From Synechococcales cyanobacterium PMM_0073 (GTDB taxonomy: Bacteria; Cyanobacteriota; Cyanobacteriia; Elainellales; Elainellaceae), in the NCBI GenBank assembly GCA_949127695.1, contig CASBQH010000270.1, positions 1-6,125 on the forward strand: a stretch of DNA of 6,125 bases, read 5' to 3'. The notes under the pieces are model-generated. The model saw nothing but the letters and a program-made list of their open reading frames with translations. It was not told the DNA's origin and did not search any database. Below are positions 1 through 6,125 of this stretch, one piece after another. The translations under genes were made by a program, and so were the position numbers. Numbering within the stretch: position 1 is the stretch's first letter; each line of letters opens with the position of its first letter.

Positions 1-126
1 GTTATCTTGTTTTGAACCAAAGCCTCGGAGTTCAACCTGCTCAATTGCCGTATCCCAGCTTAAGCCACCCCACCGCCTGCTATTTTGAAGCTGATACCGC
101 GAAATTATTGGATTGCCTGATTATTT
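1..126. other. Upstream region of pheA
   Basis: This is the window's left edge up to the pheA start codon. The pheA frame is closed by TGA at 118-120, so the region is not part of pheA. Plus-strand frame 1 closes at 13-15 and frame 2 at 86-88, so the tail of an upstream plus-strand gene could end here, but nothing recognisable is encoded. AT-rich patches at 81-88 and 101-110 could belong to a promoter, yet I found no hexamer pair with sensible spacing. There is no purine-rich Shine-Dalgarno sequence immediately before the pheA ATG. Confidence 0.5.
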
Positions 127-981
127 ATGCCCCTATCCATTGCTCATCTAGGGCCGTCCGGAACCTATACCGAGATGGCTGCGCTAGTCTGTGCCGAGTT
201 GCTGGATGCAGCTGAGCCAGCTCAGCTCTGTCCTTATCCGAGTATTGTCCAGGCAATTGCTTCGGTTGCGGAGCAGCAGAGCCAGCTTGCGGTTGTGCCA
301 GTCGAAAACTCGATTGAAGGCGGCGTGGGTGTAACGCTAGATACTGTCTGGCAGCTCAATAGGCTGCAAATTCAGCAGGCGCTGGTGCTGCCAATTTCCC
401 ATGCGCTAATCTCTTGTGCTGAGACAATTGAGCAAATTCAAACGGTCTATTCGCATCCGCAGGCGCTGGCTCAATGTCAGGGTTGGCTCACTCAGCATCT
501 GCCTAAAGCCCAGCTTGTCCCAGCTAATTCAACCACCGAGTCGCTGCAATACTTAAAGCAAGACCCTACAGCTGCGGCGATTGCCTCTCAGCGGGCGGCT
601 CAAATCTATCACCTGCCAGTTTTGGCTTATCCAGTCAATGATCACCCGGATAACTGCACGCGATTCTGGGTACTGAGTCTGGCCAAATCAAACGCAGGAA
701 GTCACACATCGCTGGCCTTCAGTCTGCCTGCGAATCGACCCGGCGGCCTGATGAGTGCGCTTCAGGTTTTTGCCCAGCGCGATCTCAATTTGAGTCGGAT
801 TGAATCGCGTCCCAGCAAGCGCTCGCTGGGAGACTATTTATTTTTTGTGGATATTGAGGCGAGTCTCCAGTCCATTGAAGTTCAAGCAGCGATTCAGGAG
901 TTGGAGCAGTATAGTGAAACGCTGAAGCTATTTGGCAGCTATAGCATTAAATTTGCTGAGCTAGCGCCTGTTACACCGTAG
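127..981 (+). CDS. pheA: Prephenate dehydratase (PheA), monofunctional, with C-terminal ACT domain
   Basis: The enzyme decarboxylates and dehydrates prephenate to phenylpyruvate, the committed step to phenylalanine in the cytoplasm. The 284-residue protein has the usual length of a monofunctional dehydratase, with no chorismate mutase domain. The catalytic domain spans about residues 3-183. It opens with IAHLGPSGTYTE (5-16), has PVENSIEG at 58-65 and SHPQALAQC at 109-117, and carries the family's Thr-Arg-Phe motif at 178-180, whose Thr is catalytic. The ACT domain, about 194-275, is where phenylalanine feedback acts in this family; its ESRP motif is intact at 226-229, while the usual GALV-type motif reads GGLM at 206-209. 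ATG 127 is the first start after the in-frame TGA at 118-120 and places the family N-terminus correctly, despite lacking a Shine-Dalgarno. The gene ends in TAG and converges on the LON-domain gene 21 bases away. Confidence 0.97.
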   Translation: MPLSIAHLGPSGTYTEMAALVCAELLDAAEPAQLCPYPSIVQAIASVAEQQSQLAVVPVENSIEGGVGVTLDTVWQLNRLQIQQALVLPISHALISCAETIEQIQTVYSHPQALAQCQGWLTQHLPKAQLVPANSTTESLQYLKQDPTAAAIASQRAAQIYHLPVLAYPVNDHPDNCTRFWVLSLAKSNAGSHTSLAFSLPANRPGGLMSALQVFAQRDLNLSRIESRPSKRSLGDYLFFVDIEASLQSIEVQAAIQELEQYSETLKLFGSYSIKFAELAPVTP

Positions 982-1002
982 CGCAGCGATGCAAAAGCGT
1001 GG

Positions 1003-1644
1003 CTATTCAAAGGCATCTTTGAGCGCAGCTCTAGCGGCGAGATGATTACGAGTCGTCATTAAAATTTCAGCTTCCCGCTCTAGGCGAGCCGCCGTATCCT
1101 GCATCTCTAAAAGCTGCTGCTGCTCTTGAGCCACGCCCTTTAAGTTGCCAGCCACCCAGTAAGATAGCTCAACTGGCGAGTCAGGAATATCGTCAGGCAG
1201 CTCAATTTCTTGCCCGGTTAACTTCGCCGAAAGCTGCACCACATCCCGCAGCAGCTGATCGACATCGGCAGTCAGCGTTTGAACATCGCGATCGGTGGAG
1301 TGATCTTCGATCCATTCAACTAGACCCACGTAATAAGGCTTTTCACGCACGTAGTCGAGCACCCGAAACCGCTGTTGGCCGACTGTTTTAATATAAACCC
1401 GATCATCCGGCGTCCGCTCGTGATAAACCACTTCGGCACAGCAGCCGACGCTCGCGACTCTGCCTTCATCTGGATCAACCATCAGCACACCAAAGCGGCG
1501 ATCGCTCTGCAAAATCGTGCTCATCATCATTCGATAGCGAAACTCAAAGATATGCAGCGGCAGCGGCACGTTAGGGAACAGCACGAGTTCTGAGAGCGGG
1601 AACAGCGGCAGCTCACGCACAGCCACGGATGAAGAGAACGCCAT
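1003..1644 (-). CDS. Stand-alone LON substrate-binding (N-terminal) domain protein
   Basis: The 213-residue protein resembles only the N-terminal substrate-recognition domain of Lon protease (PF02190). The start of the domain is LPLFPLSELVLFP (12-24) followed by PLPLHIFEFRYR (27-38), and the family's RFR element appears as GQQRFR at 89-94. There is no Walker A/B AAA+ module and no Ser-Lys protease domain, so it cannot be an ATP-dependent protease by itself. Residues about 171-210 (AQEQQQLLEMQDTAARLERE onward) look helical and possibly coiled-coil. Proteins of this size are common in cyanobacteria; function is not established, and substrate binding or an adaptor role is only inference from the domain. 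The start is well bounded: an in-frame stop lies at 1672-1674, and the next Met (residue 39) falls after the domain signature. No strong Shine-Dalgarno or convincing promoter is visible. It lies 67 bases past the rpsJ terminator. Confidence 0.92.
   Translation of the reverse strand: MAFSSSVAVRELPLFPLSELVLFPNVPLPLHIFEFRYRMMMSTILQSDRRFGVLMVDPDEGRVASVGCCAEVVYHERTPDDRVYIKTVGQQRFRVLDYVREKPYYVGLVEWIEDHSTDRDVQTLTADVDQLLRDVVQLSAKLTGQEIELPDDIPDSPVELSYWVAGNLKGVAQEQQQLLEMQDTAARLEREAEILMTTRNHLAARAALKDAFE
1498..1505. repeat. HIP1 octamer GCGATCGC
   Basis: This is a perfect copy of the Highly Iterated Palindrome that is over-represented in many cyanobacterial genomes. It lies inside the LON-domain gene. 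It is the only exact copy I found; near-copies with one changed base occur around 1288-1295 (GCGATCGG) and 5093-5100 (CCGATCGC). One copy in 6 kb is weak lineage evidence alone, but it agrees with the gene content. Confidence 0.6.
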
Positions 1645-1710
1645 TACGGTTGAATTTCCAGCGAAGTGAACTTAGACAAGGGCATAGCTTGGGTTGAACA
1701 AAAATCTATG

Positions 1711-1742
1711 AAAAAAGAGTAGTTACAACTCGTAACTACTCT
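1711..1742 (-). terminator. Intrinsic terminator after rpsJ, end of the str operon
   Basis: On the minus strand, AGAGTAGTTAC pairs perfectly with GTAACTACTCT (11 base pairs) around a five-base loop, GAGTT, and a run of T follows immediately (five bases at 1715-1711 after the stem). The arms occupy 1732-1742 and 1716-1726. It starts about 64 bases beyond the rpsJ stop codon and has the layout of a Rho-independent terminator for right-to-left transcription. On the plus strand the hairpin is not followed by a T-run (the next bases are GATTAG), so it would not serve as a bidirectional terminator. Confidence 0.9.
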
Positions 1743-1805
1743 GATTAGTTTATCGCATTGTTAAGAGCAAGTTGGTCAGATTGACCGAGCTTACGCCCAA
1801 ATTTC

Positions 1806-2123
1806 CTAGAGTTTCACTTCAATATCGACGCCTGCGGGCAAGTCGAGCTTCATTAGCGCATCAATGGTTTTGGAAGAAGGCTGATAGATATCAATGATCC
1901 GACGATGGGTGCGCGTTTCAAAATGCTCACGCGAGTCTTTATCGACGTGGGGCGAACGCAGCACGCAGTAGATCCGACGCTTGGTGGGGAGCGGAATTGG
2001 GCCAATCGCTGTGGCGTTGGTGCGGTTGGCGGTTTCCACAATTTTGTCGCAGGAGGTGTCGAGCAGGCGACGGTCGAAGGCTTTAAGGCGGATGCGGATC
2101 TTTTGCTGTTGAATGGTGGCCAT
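1806..2123 (-). CDS. rpsJ: 30S ribosomal protein S10 (uS10)
   Basis: S10 is a small-subunit head protein and, as NusE, also binds NusB in transcription antitermination. The 105-residue length is normal for cyanobacteria. The sequence is recognisable throughout: [15 protein letters not shown] (8-22), the family signature around [11 protein letters not shown] (40-50), and [16 protein letters not shown] (64-79), followed by a C-terminal [11 protein letters not shown]. In Escherichia coli rpsJ heads the S10 operon; placement directly after tufA is the arrangement known in cyanobacteria and plastids. The ATG at 2121-2123 gives the family N-terminus ([12 protein letters not shown]), and an in-frame stop lies upstream at 2151-2153. 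There is no good Shine-Dalgarno just before it. The gene ends in TAG and is followed by the intrinsic terminator. Confidence 0.98.
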   Translation of the reverse strand: MATIQQQKIRIRLKAFDRRLLDTSCDKIVETANRTNATAIGPIPLPTKRRIYCVLRSPHVDKDSREHFETRTHRRIIDIYQPSSKTIDALMKLDLPAGVDIEVKL

Positions 2124-2150
2124 AGGATTAACTCTAGGTATTTTGGGTTT

Positions 2151-2175
2151 TCAAGGTTCAGTTATTCAAAGTTCA
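2151..2175. repeat. Imperfect direct repeat in the tufA-rpsJ gap
   Basis: TCAAGGTTCA (2151-2160) and TCAAAGTTCA (2166-2175) match at nine of ten positions and start 15 bases apart. Both lie on the rpsJ side of the intercistronic hairpin, the second overlapping its outer arm by four bases. The repeat is short and could be chance in an AT-rich spacer. Confidence 0.4.
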
Positions 2176-2206
2176 ACAGCCTTGACCTTAAATCAAGGCT
2201 GCTGAA
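2172..2206 (-). promoter_or_regulatory. Intercistronic mRNA hairpin between tufA and rpsJ
   Basis: In the minus-strand transcript, CAGCCUUGA (2201-2193) pairs perfectly with UCAAGGCUG (2185-2177) around the seven-base loop UUUAAGG. A G-U pair and four more pairs (UUCA with UGAA) extend this to a 14-pair stem. It begins 18 bases after the tufA stop codon and ends about 48 bases before the rpsJ ATG. Only three U residues follow shortly after the 3' arm, with a C between, so it is a poor terminator. An attenuator, RNase processing site or 3'-end stabiliser of the tufA message would fit; the pairing is directly visible, the role is inferred. Confidence 0.65.
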
Positions 2207-2223
2207 TGATTTGCGGGTGCGGT

Positions 2224-3453
2224 CTACTTCAAGATCTTGGAGACTACGCCTGCTCCAATCGTCCGGCCACCCTCACGAATGGCAAACCGCATTCCTTGCT
2301 CAATCGCGATGGCGTTGATCAGCTCCACCGTCATTTTGATCCGGTCTCCGGGCATGATCATCTCAGCCGCGCTGCCGTCATCTGCCGTGAAGGCCACAAT
2401 GGTGCCGGTCACGTCGGTAGTGCGGACGTAGAACTGAGGCTTGTAGCCAGGGAAGAAGGGAGTTTTGCGTCCACCTTCTTTCTCGGTCAAGATGTAGACC
2501 TCACCCTCAAACTGGGTGTGGGGCTTGATCGAACCGGGCTTGGCTAGCACCATGCCACGCTCGATATCTTCTTTCTTGAAGCCGCGCAGCAGTAGACCAG
2601 CATTGTCACCAGCCATCCCTTCGTCGAGGCTCTTCTTGAACATCTCGATACCGGTGACGGTAGTGGTGCGGGTTTCGCGAATGCCAATCAGCTCGACGGT
2701 TTCGTTAATCTTCACCTTCCCACGTTCAATTCGGCCTGTGGCTACCGTGCCGCGACCCGTGATCGTGAAGACATCCTCAACCGCCATCAGGAAGGGCTTG
2801 TCCACATCCCGCTCTGGTGTAGGGATGAAGGAATCGACCGCATCCATCAGGTCATAGATCTTGTCCACCCACTCGTTTTCACCCCGCTTGGTTTTGGGGG
2901 CTTTGACCATTGCTTCTAGCGCCATCAGGCCAGAGCCGCGAATGATCGGCAGATCGTCGCCGGGGAAGTCATAGCTGCTGAGCAGTTCGCGGAGTTCTAG
3001 CTCAACTAGCTCCAGCAATTCTTCATCATCCACCTGGTCAATCTTGTTTAGGAAGACCACAATGCTGGGTACGCCCACCTGTTTCGCCAGCAGAATATGC
3101 TCGCGGGTCTGGGGCATTGCGCCGTCGGTGGCAGCCACAACCAAGATTGCGCCGTCCATTTGAGCTGCGCCGGTGATCATGTTTTTCACATAGTCAGCGT
3201 GCCCAGGGCAGTCAACGTGAGCATAGTGGCGGTTCTCGGTTTCGTACTCAACGTGCGCCGTGTTGATCGTGATGCCGCGCGCCTTTTCTTCGGGCGCAGC
3301 GTCGATCTCATCATACTTGCGAGCCTGAGCTTGACCCAGCGCCGAGAGCGTCATTGTGATCGCAGCGGTCAGGGTTGTTTTGCCGTGGTCAACGTGACCA
3401 ACCGTACCAATGTTAACGTGGGGTTTTGTCCGTTCAAATTTTGCGCGTGCCAT
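2224..3453 (-). CDS. tufA: Translation elongation factor Tu (EF-Tu)
   Basis: EF-Tu carries aminoacyl-tRNA to the ribosomal A site as a GTP complex in the cytoplasm. The 409 residues match the cyanobacterial length. The G domain (about 1-208) shows the P-loop GHVDHGKT (19-26), switch I with RGITI (59-63, Thr62), DCPGH (81-85, ending in catalytic His85), NKID (136-139) and a G5 motif that reads SGL at 174-176 where SAL is usual. [12 protein letters not shown] (184-195) is the extra segment typical of cyanobacterial and plastid EF-Tu. Domain 2 (about 217-308) and domain 3 (about 309-409, ending [15 protein letters not shown]) are complete. The ATG at 3451-3453 lies 25 bases after the fusA stop, and AAGAGG at 3472-3467 is a plausible but distant Shine-Dalgarno (13 bases). 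The two genes are surely cotranscribed. The stop is TAG. Confidence 0.99.
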   Translation of the reverse strand: MARAKFERTKPHVNIGTVGHVDHGKTTLTAAITMTLSALGQAQARKYDEIDAAPEEKARGITINTAHVEYETENRHYAHVDCPGHADYVKNMITGAAQMDGAILVVAATDGAMPQTREHILLAKQVGVPSIVVFLNKIDQVDDEELLELVELELRELLSSYDFPGDDLPIIRGSGLMALEAMVKAPKTKRGENEWVDKIYDLMDAVDSFIPTPERDVDKPFLMAVEDVFTITGRGTVATGRIERGKVKINETVELIGIRETRTTTVTGIEMFKKSLDEGMAGDNAGLLLRGFKKEDIERGMVLAKPGSIKPHTQFEGEVYILTEKEGGRKTPFFPGYKPQFYVRTTDVTGTIVAFTADDGSAAEMIMPGDRIKMTVELINAIAIEQGMRFAIREGGRTIGAGVVSKILK

Positions 3454-3478
3454 GTCTCTATCCGTTCCTCTTTACTGA

Positions 3479-5599
3479 CTATGCGTTCCCTTTGCTCTTC
3501 GCGATGATCGTTTCGGCCACGTTGCGAGGAACCTCCTCATAGTGGCTAAACTCCATCGTGAAAATGCCGCGACCTTGGGTTTTCGACCGAATGTCGGTGG
3601 CATACCCAAACATTTCAGCCAGGGGGACTTTGGTTGTCACCTTGGCGATGCCCTGCTCGGTATCCTGACCTTCGATCTGACCTCGACGGGAGTTGAGATC
3701 TCCAATCACGTTGCCGATGAAGTCCTCAGGAACTTCAACTTCAACCTTCATCATCGGCTCTAACAAGACCGGCGAAGCCTTCATCACGGCCTCCTTGATT
3801 GCCATTGAACCAGCAATCTTGAACGCCATCTCCGAAGAGTCTACGTCATGAAATGATCCGTCTACCATAGTAGCTTTTAGATCAATCACCGGATAGCCTG
3901 CTAGAATACCAGATTCGCAAGCCTCCTTCATGCCTTGCTCGGCGGGGCCAATATATTCTTTGGGCACCGCGCCGCCGACAATCTTGGAGACAAACTCGAA
4001 GCCGCTGCCAACTTCTCCGGGCGTTACTTCGATCACGACATGGCCATACTGACCTTTGCCGCCGCTCTGGCGGATAAACTTGCCTTCGGCTTTCACGGGC
4101 TTGCGAATGGTTTCCCGGTAGGCGACCTGCGGCGCACCGACGTTGGCCTCTACCTTATATTCTCGCTTCATTCGATCTACAAGAATATCAAGATGCAGCT
4201 CGCCCATCCCGGCAATCACGGTTTGGTTGGTTTCGGGATCGACATGCACCCGGAAAGTGGGGTCTTCTTCAGAGAGCGCTTGCAGGGCTTTGGAGAGTTT
4301 TTCCATGTCCTGCTTGGTTTTTGGCTCAACCGCCACTGAGATCACCGGCTCTGGCACAAACAGTGATTCCAGAATAATCGGCTTGCTCTCGTCGCAGAGC
4401 GTATCGCCCGTGAAGGTATCCTTCATGCCAAGAACTGCGCCCAAGTCGCCTGCCCGCAGCTCGTCTACTTCTACGCGGTCGTCGGCCTTGAGCAGAATCA
4501 ATCGCGAGATCCGCTCTTTTTTGCCTTTCGAGGCATTGTAGACGTAGGTGCCTTTGGTCATCACGCCAGAATAGACGCGAATGAAGGTGAGGCGACCATA
4601 GGGATCGGCCATGATTTTGAAGGCCAATGCCGCAAACGGCGCTTCGTCATTCGCAGGCCGAGTGGCGGTTTCGCCATCTGGCAGTAAGCCTTGAATCGGC
4701 GGCACTTCTTTGGGCGAAGGCAGGTAATCTACCACGCCATCCAGCAGCTTCTGAACGCCCTTGTTTTTAAAGGCTGAACCACAGAGTACGGGGACGATTT
4801 TGCCTTCGATTGTGCCTTTCCGCAGAGCGCCACGAATCTCGGCTTCGCTCAGCTCCTCGCCGCCCAGATATTTTTCGATCAGCGCGTCATCGGCTTCGGA
4901 CACAGATTCAACTAGCTTCAGCCGAAACTCAGCGGCTAGCTCCTGCATGTCAGCCGGAATCGCAGCCACTTCGACATCAGTACCCAGATCGTTTCTGTAG
5001 TAGTAAGCCTTCATCCGCACCAAGTCGATAATGCCTTTGAAGCCCTCTTCTGCCCCAATCGGCAGCTGCACCGGCACGGCGTTAGCGCGTAGCCGATCGC
5101 GAATCTGGCCATAGACCTTGAGGAAGTTGGCTCCCATCCGATCCATTTTATTAATGAAGGCAATCCGAGGCACCTTGTAGCGATCAGCCTGCCGCCAAAC
5201 GGTTTCAGACTGAGGCTGCACGCCGCCCACCGAGCAGAACACGGCAATCACGCCATCCAGCACCCGCATTGAACGCTCAACTTCGATCGTGAAATCTACG
5301 TGACCGGGCGTGTCGATAATGTTAATCCGGTGTTCGGGCGCTCCGGGCTGCGGCTCAATCGGATTTTCAGGATCGCGTCGCGTCCAAGAGGTGCTAATTG
5401 CCGCCGCCGTAATTGTGATGCCGCGCTCCCGCTCTTGATCCATCCAGTCGGTGACAGCCGTGCCCTCATGCACCTCGCCAATTTTGTGGACGACGCCAGA
5501 GTAGTAAAGAATTCTTTCAGTTGTCGTCGTCTTGCCTGCATCAATATGCGCGGCAATGCCAATATTGCGTACCCGTTCTAACGGGATAGTCCGTACCAC
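3479..5599 (-). CDS. fusA: Translation elongation factor G (EF-G)
   Basis: EF-G is the GTPase that drives translocation and, with RRF, ribosome recycling. The 706-residue protein has all five domains. G motifs are AHIDAGKT (17-24), RGITI (59-63), DTPGH (96-100), NKMD (150-153) and GSAFKNKG (274-281). Domain II follows (about 300-410, with [10 protein letters not shown]), then domain III ([17 protein letters not shown], 445-460), domain IV ([13 protein letters not shown], 513-525, and the tip loop [15 protein letters not shown], 584-598) and domain V ([16 protein letters not shown], 614-629). Residues 73-89 form a proline-rich insert just before the DTPGH strand. The start codon is GTG at 5599-5597: it gives the conserved [15 protein letters not shown]-terminus and follows a strong Shine-Dalgarno. 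Full conservation to the C-terminal AKSKGNA supports an intact primary EF-G rather than a divergent paralogue. The stop is TAG. Confidence 0.99.
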   Translation of the reverse strand: MVRTIPLERVRNIGIAAHIDAGKTTTTERILYYSGVVHKIGEVHEGTAVTDWMDQERERGITITAAAISTSWTRRDPENPIEPQPGAPEHRINIIDTPGHVDFTIEVERSMRVLDGVIAVFCSVGGVQPQSETVWRQADRYKVPRIAFINKMDRMGANFLKVYGQIRDRLRANAVPVQLPIGAEEGFKGIIDLVRMKAYYYRNDLGTDVEVAAIPADMQELAAEFRLKLVESVSEADDALIEKYLGGEELSEAEIRGALRKGTIEGKIVPVLCGSAFKNKGVQKLLDGVVDYLPSPKEVPPIQGLLPDGETATRPANDEAPFAALAFKIMADPYGRLTFIRVYSGVMTKGTYVYNASKGKKERISRLILLKADDRVEVDELRAGDLGAVLGMKDTFTGDTLCDESKPIILESLFVPEPVISVAVEPKTKQDMEKLSKALQALSEEDPTFRVHVDPETNQTVIAGMGELHLDILVDRMKREYKVEANVGAPQVAYRETIRKPVKAEGKFIRQSGGKGQYGHVVIEVTPGEVGSGFEFVSKIVGGAVPKEYIGPAEQGMKEACESGILAGYPVIDLKATMVDGSFHDVDSSEMAFKIAGSMAIKEAVMKASPVLLEPMMKVEVEVPEDFIGNVIGDLNSRRGQIEGQDTEQGIAKVTTKVPLAEMFGYATDIRSKTQGRGIFTMEFSHYEEVPRNVAETIIAKSKGNA

Positions 5600-5603
5600 A
5601 GCT

Positions 5604-5610
5604 ACCTCCT
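5604..5610 (-). promoter_or_regulatory. Strong Shine-Dalgarno of fusA deciding a GTG start
   Basis: On the minus strand AGGAGGT ends four bases before GTG (5599-5597). It is the only near-complete anti-Shine-Dalgarno match ahead of a gene here; pheA, rpsJ and the LON-domain gene have none and tufA has a weaker, distant one. The next codon is GTA, and no ATG lies nearby in frame, so the GTG start is well supported. Confidence 0.85.
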
Positions 5611-5651
5611 GAGATCTCCGCTGGAGTGATTCTCCTACTGCTTCTATTAAG

Positions 5652-5659
5652 ATTTTATA
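5652..5659 (-). promoter_or_regulatory. Possible -10 element in the rpsG-fusA gap
   Basis: The 104-base gap between rpsG and fusA (5600-5703) contains the minus-strand octamer TATAAAAT inside an AT-rich patch, about 52 bases before the fusA GTG. It resembles a sigma-70-type -10 box, but the region 16-18 bases upstream has no recognisable TTGACA-like -35. It could be an internal promoter boosting fusA-tufA-rpsJ, or simply AT-rich spacer. The rest of the gap holds GGAG repeats near the fusA ribosome-binding site and no terminator. Confidence 0.25.
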
Positions 5660-5703
5660 CTTTTGCTGCCTGTCCCGTGTTGCTTCGGCCTGTCTACTAG
5701 CGC

Positions 5704-6125
5704 TTAGTAGCGATAGTGAGCGAATGCTTTGTTGGCTTCGGCCATCCGGTGCGTTTCTTCCCGCTTGCGGATTGCGCTGCCCGTTTCGTTGGCGGCATCC
5801 ATTAGCTCGTTGGCCAATTTGCCTGCCATTGTCCGGCCTGCTCGCGCTCTAGAATATTGGGTGATCCAGCGCAGCGCTAGGGCGACACCGCGCTCGGAGC
5901 GCACTTCCATCGGCACCTGATAGGTTGCGCCACCGACGCGACGGGCTTTGACTTCTACCAAAGGCGTTGCGTTCTTGACGGCGCGTTCAAACACTTCCAA
6001 TGGCTCTGTGCCGGTTCGCTCTTCAATCAGCTTGAACGCATCATAAATAATGCCGTAGGCAATTGATTTTTTGCCAGAAGACATGAGCCGAGAGACAATC
6101 ATGCTGACCAAGCGGCTGTTGTAAA
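5704..6125 (-). CDS. rpsG: 30S ribosomal protein S7 (uS7), 5' end outside window
   Basis: S7 nucleates assembly of the 30S head by binding the 16S 3' domain and contacts tRNA at the E site. The reading frame stays open to the right edge. The first complete visible codons encode [14 protein letters not shown]; the TTG at 6111-6109 is the Leu of this stretch, not a start. About 139 residues are visible, and by comparison with the 156-residue cyanobacterial S7 some 17 N-terminal residues lie outside. Recognisable parts include [14 protein letters not shown], the beta-hairpin region [36 protein letters not shown], and the C-terminal [20 protein letters not shown]. It is the first visible gene of the block; rpsL (S12) would be expected just beyond. 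It stops with TAA, the only non-TAG stop in the window. Confidence 0.98.
   Translation of the reverse strand, partial: YNSRLVSMIVSRLMSSGKKSIAYGIIYDAFKLIEERTGTEPLEVFERAVKNATPLVEVKARRVGGATYQVPMEVRSERGVALALRWITQYSRARAGRTMAGKLANELMDAANETGSAIRKREETHRMAEANKAFAHYRY

Noticed and set aside
3..215. Plus-strand frame open from the left edge to 215, overlapping the pheA start
   Set aside because: It would overlap pheA by 89 bases in another frame, and the peptide resembles no family I know; most likely a chance open frame.
1021..1031. GAGC-GCA-GCTC hairpin as a pheA terminator
   Set aside because: Four pairs, no following T-run on the plus strand, and inside the LON-domain coding region.
1003..1644. 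LON-domain gene as a truncated Lon protease pseudogene
   Set aside because: The protein is a complete domain with its own start, stop and C-terminal helical tail, and stand-alone proteins of this size are a known family.
1774..1786. Small inverted repeat GGTCA-GAT-TGACC downstream of rpsJ
   Set aside because: Only five pairs with a three-base loop and no T-run; the 11-pair terminator nearby explains the operon end.
3097..3507. Long plus-strand open frame antisense to tufA
   Set aside because: It lies opposite a highly conserved gene, runs across its start, has cysteine- and valine-rich composition with no recognisable domain, and is explained by codon bias of tufA.
3935..4541. Overlapping plus-strand open frames of 130-odd codons antisense to fusA
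   Set aside because: Both lie wholly within fusA on the opposite strand and resemble nothing; shadows of a GC-biased conserved gene.
6109..6111. TTG as a start codon for rpsG inside the window
   Set aside because: The upstream codons in the same frame encode YNSR, which continues the conserved S7 sequence, so TTG is an internal Leu and the gene is cut by the window edge.
1..6125. Search for a novel system such as a defence island, mobile element, CRISPR array or gene cluster
   Set aside because: All coding space is accounted for by conserved housekeeping genes, gaps are short, and there are no terminal inverted repeats, spaced repeats, integrase or transposase motifs.

Overview
The window is a conserved housekeeping region of a cyanobacterial chromosome. 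Lineage is inferred from recalled family features: EF-Tu has the 409-residue cyanobacterial/plastid form with its extra [12 protein letters not shown] segment, S10 has 105 residues and sits directly behind tufA (the cyanobacterial/plastid order), EF-G opens with the cyanobacterial-type [19 protein letters not shown], and one perfect HIP1 octamer (GCGATCGC) is present. A Leptolyngbya-like or other Synechococcales-type host is plausible, but genus cannot be fixed from this stretch.

Layout. Five of the six genes are on the minus strand and read right to left: rpsG (S7, cut by the right edge) - fusA (EF-G) - tufA (EF-Tu) - rpsJ (S10), then a strong intrinsic terminator, then a gene for a stand-alone LON substrate-binding-domain protein. 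The plus-strand gene pheA (prephenate dehydratase) at the left end converges on the LON-domain gene, with only 21 bases between their stop codons. The leftmost 126 bases are the pheA upstream region. No intergenic gap exceeds 161 bases. There are no tRNA or rRNA genes, insertion sequences, CRISPR arrays or phage genes.

How the genes work together. S7, EF-G, EF-Tu and S10 form the translation block known as the str operon: two small-subunit proteins and the two GTPases that deliver aminoacyl-tRNA and drive translocation. Their spacings are 104, 25 and 100 bases. A 14-pair hairpin lies between tufA and rpsJ, and a perfect 11-pair hairpin with a U-run ends the block after rpsJ. The LON-domain gene lies beyond that terminator, so it depends on read-through or its own promoter. 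pheA belongs to phenylalanine biosynthesis and is functionally separate.

Nothing here looks like an undescribed system. The items worth a second look are small: a proline-rich insert in the EF-G G domain, an Ala-to-Gly variant in the EF-Tu G5 motif, a PGGLM variant in the PheA ACT domain, the tufA-rpsJ hairpin, a GTG start on fusA behind the only strong Shine-Dalgarno site, and TAG stops on five of six genes.
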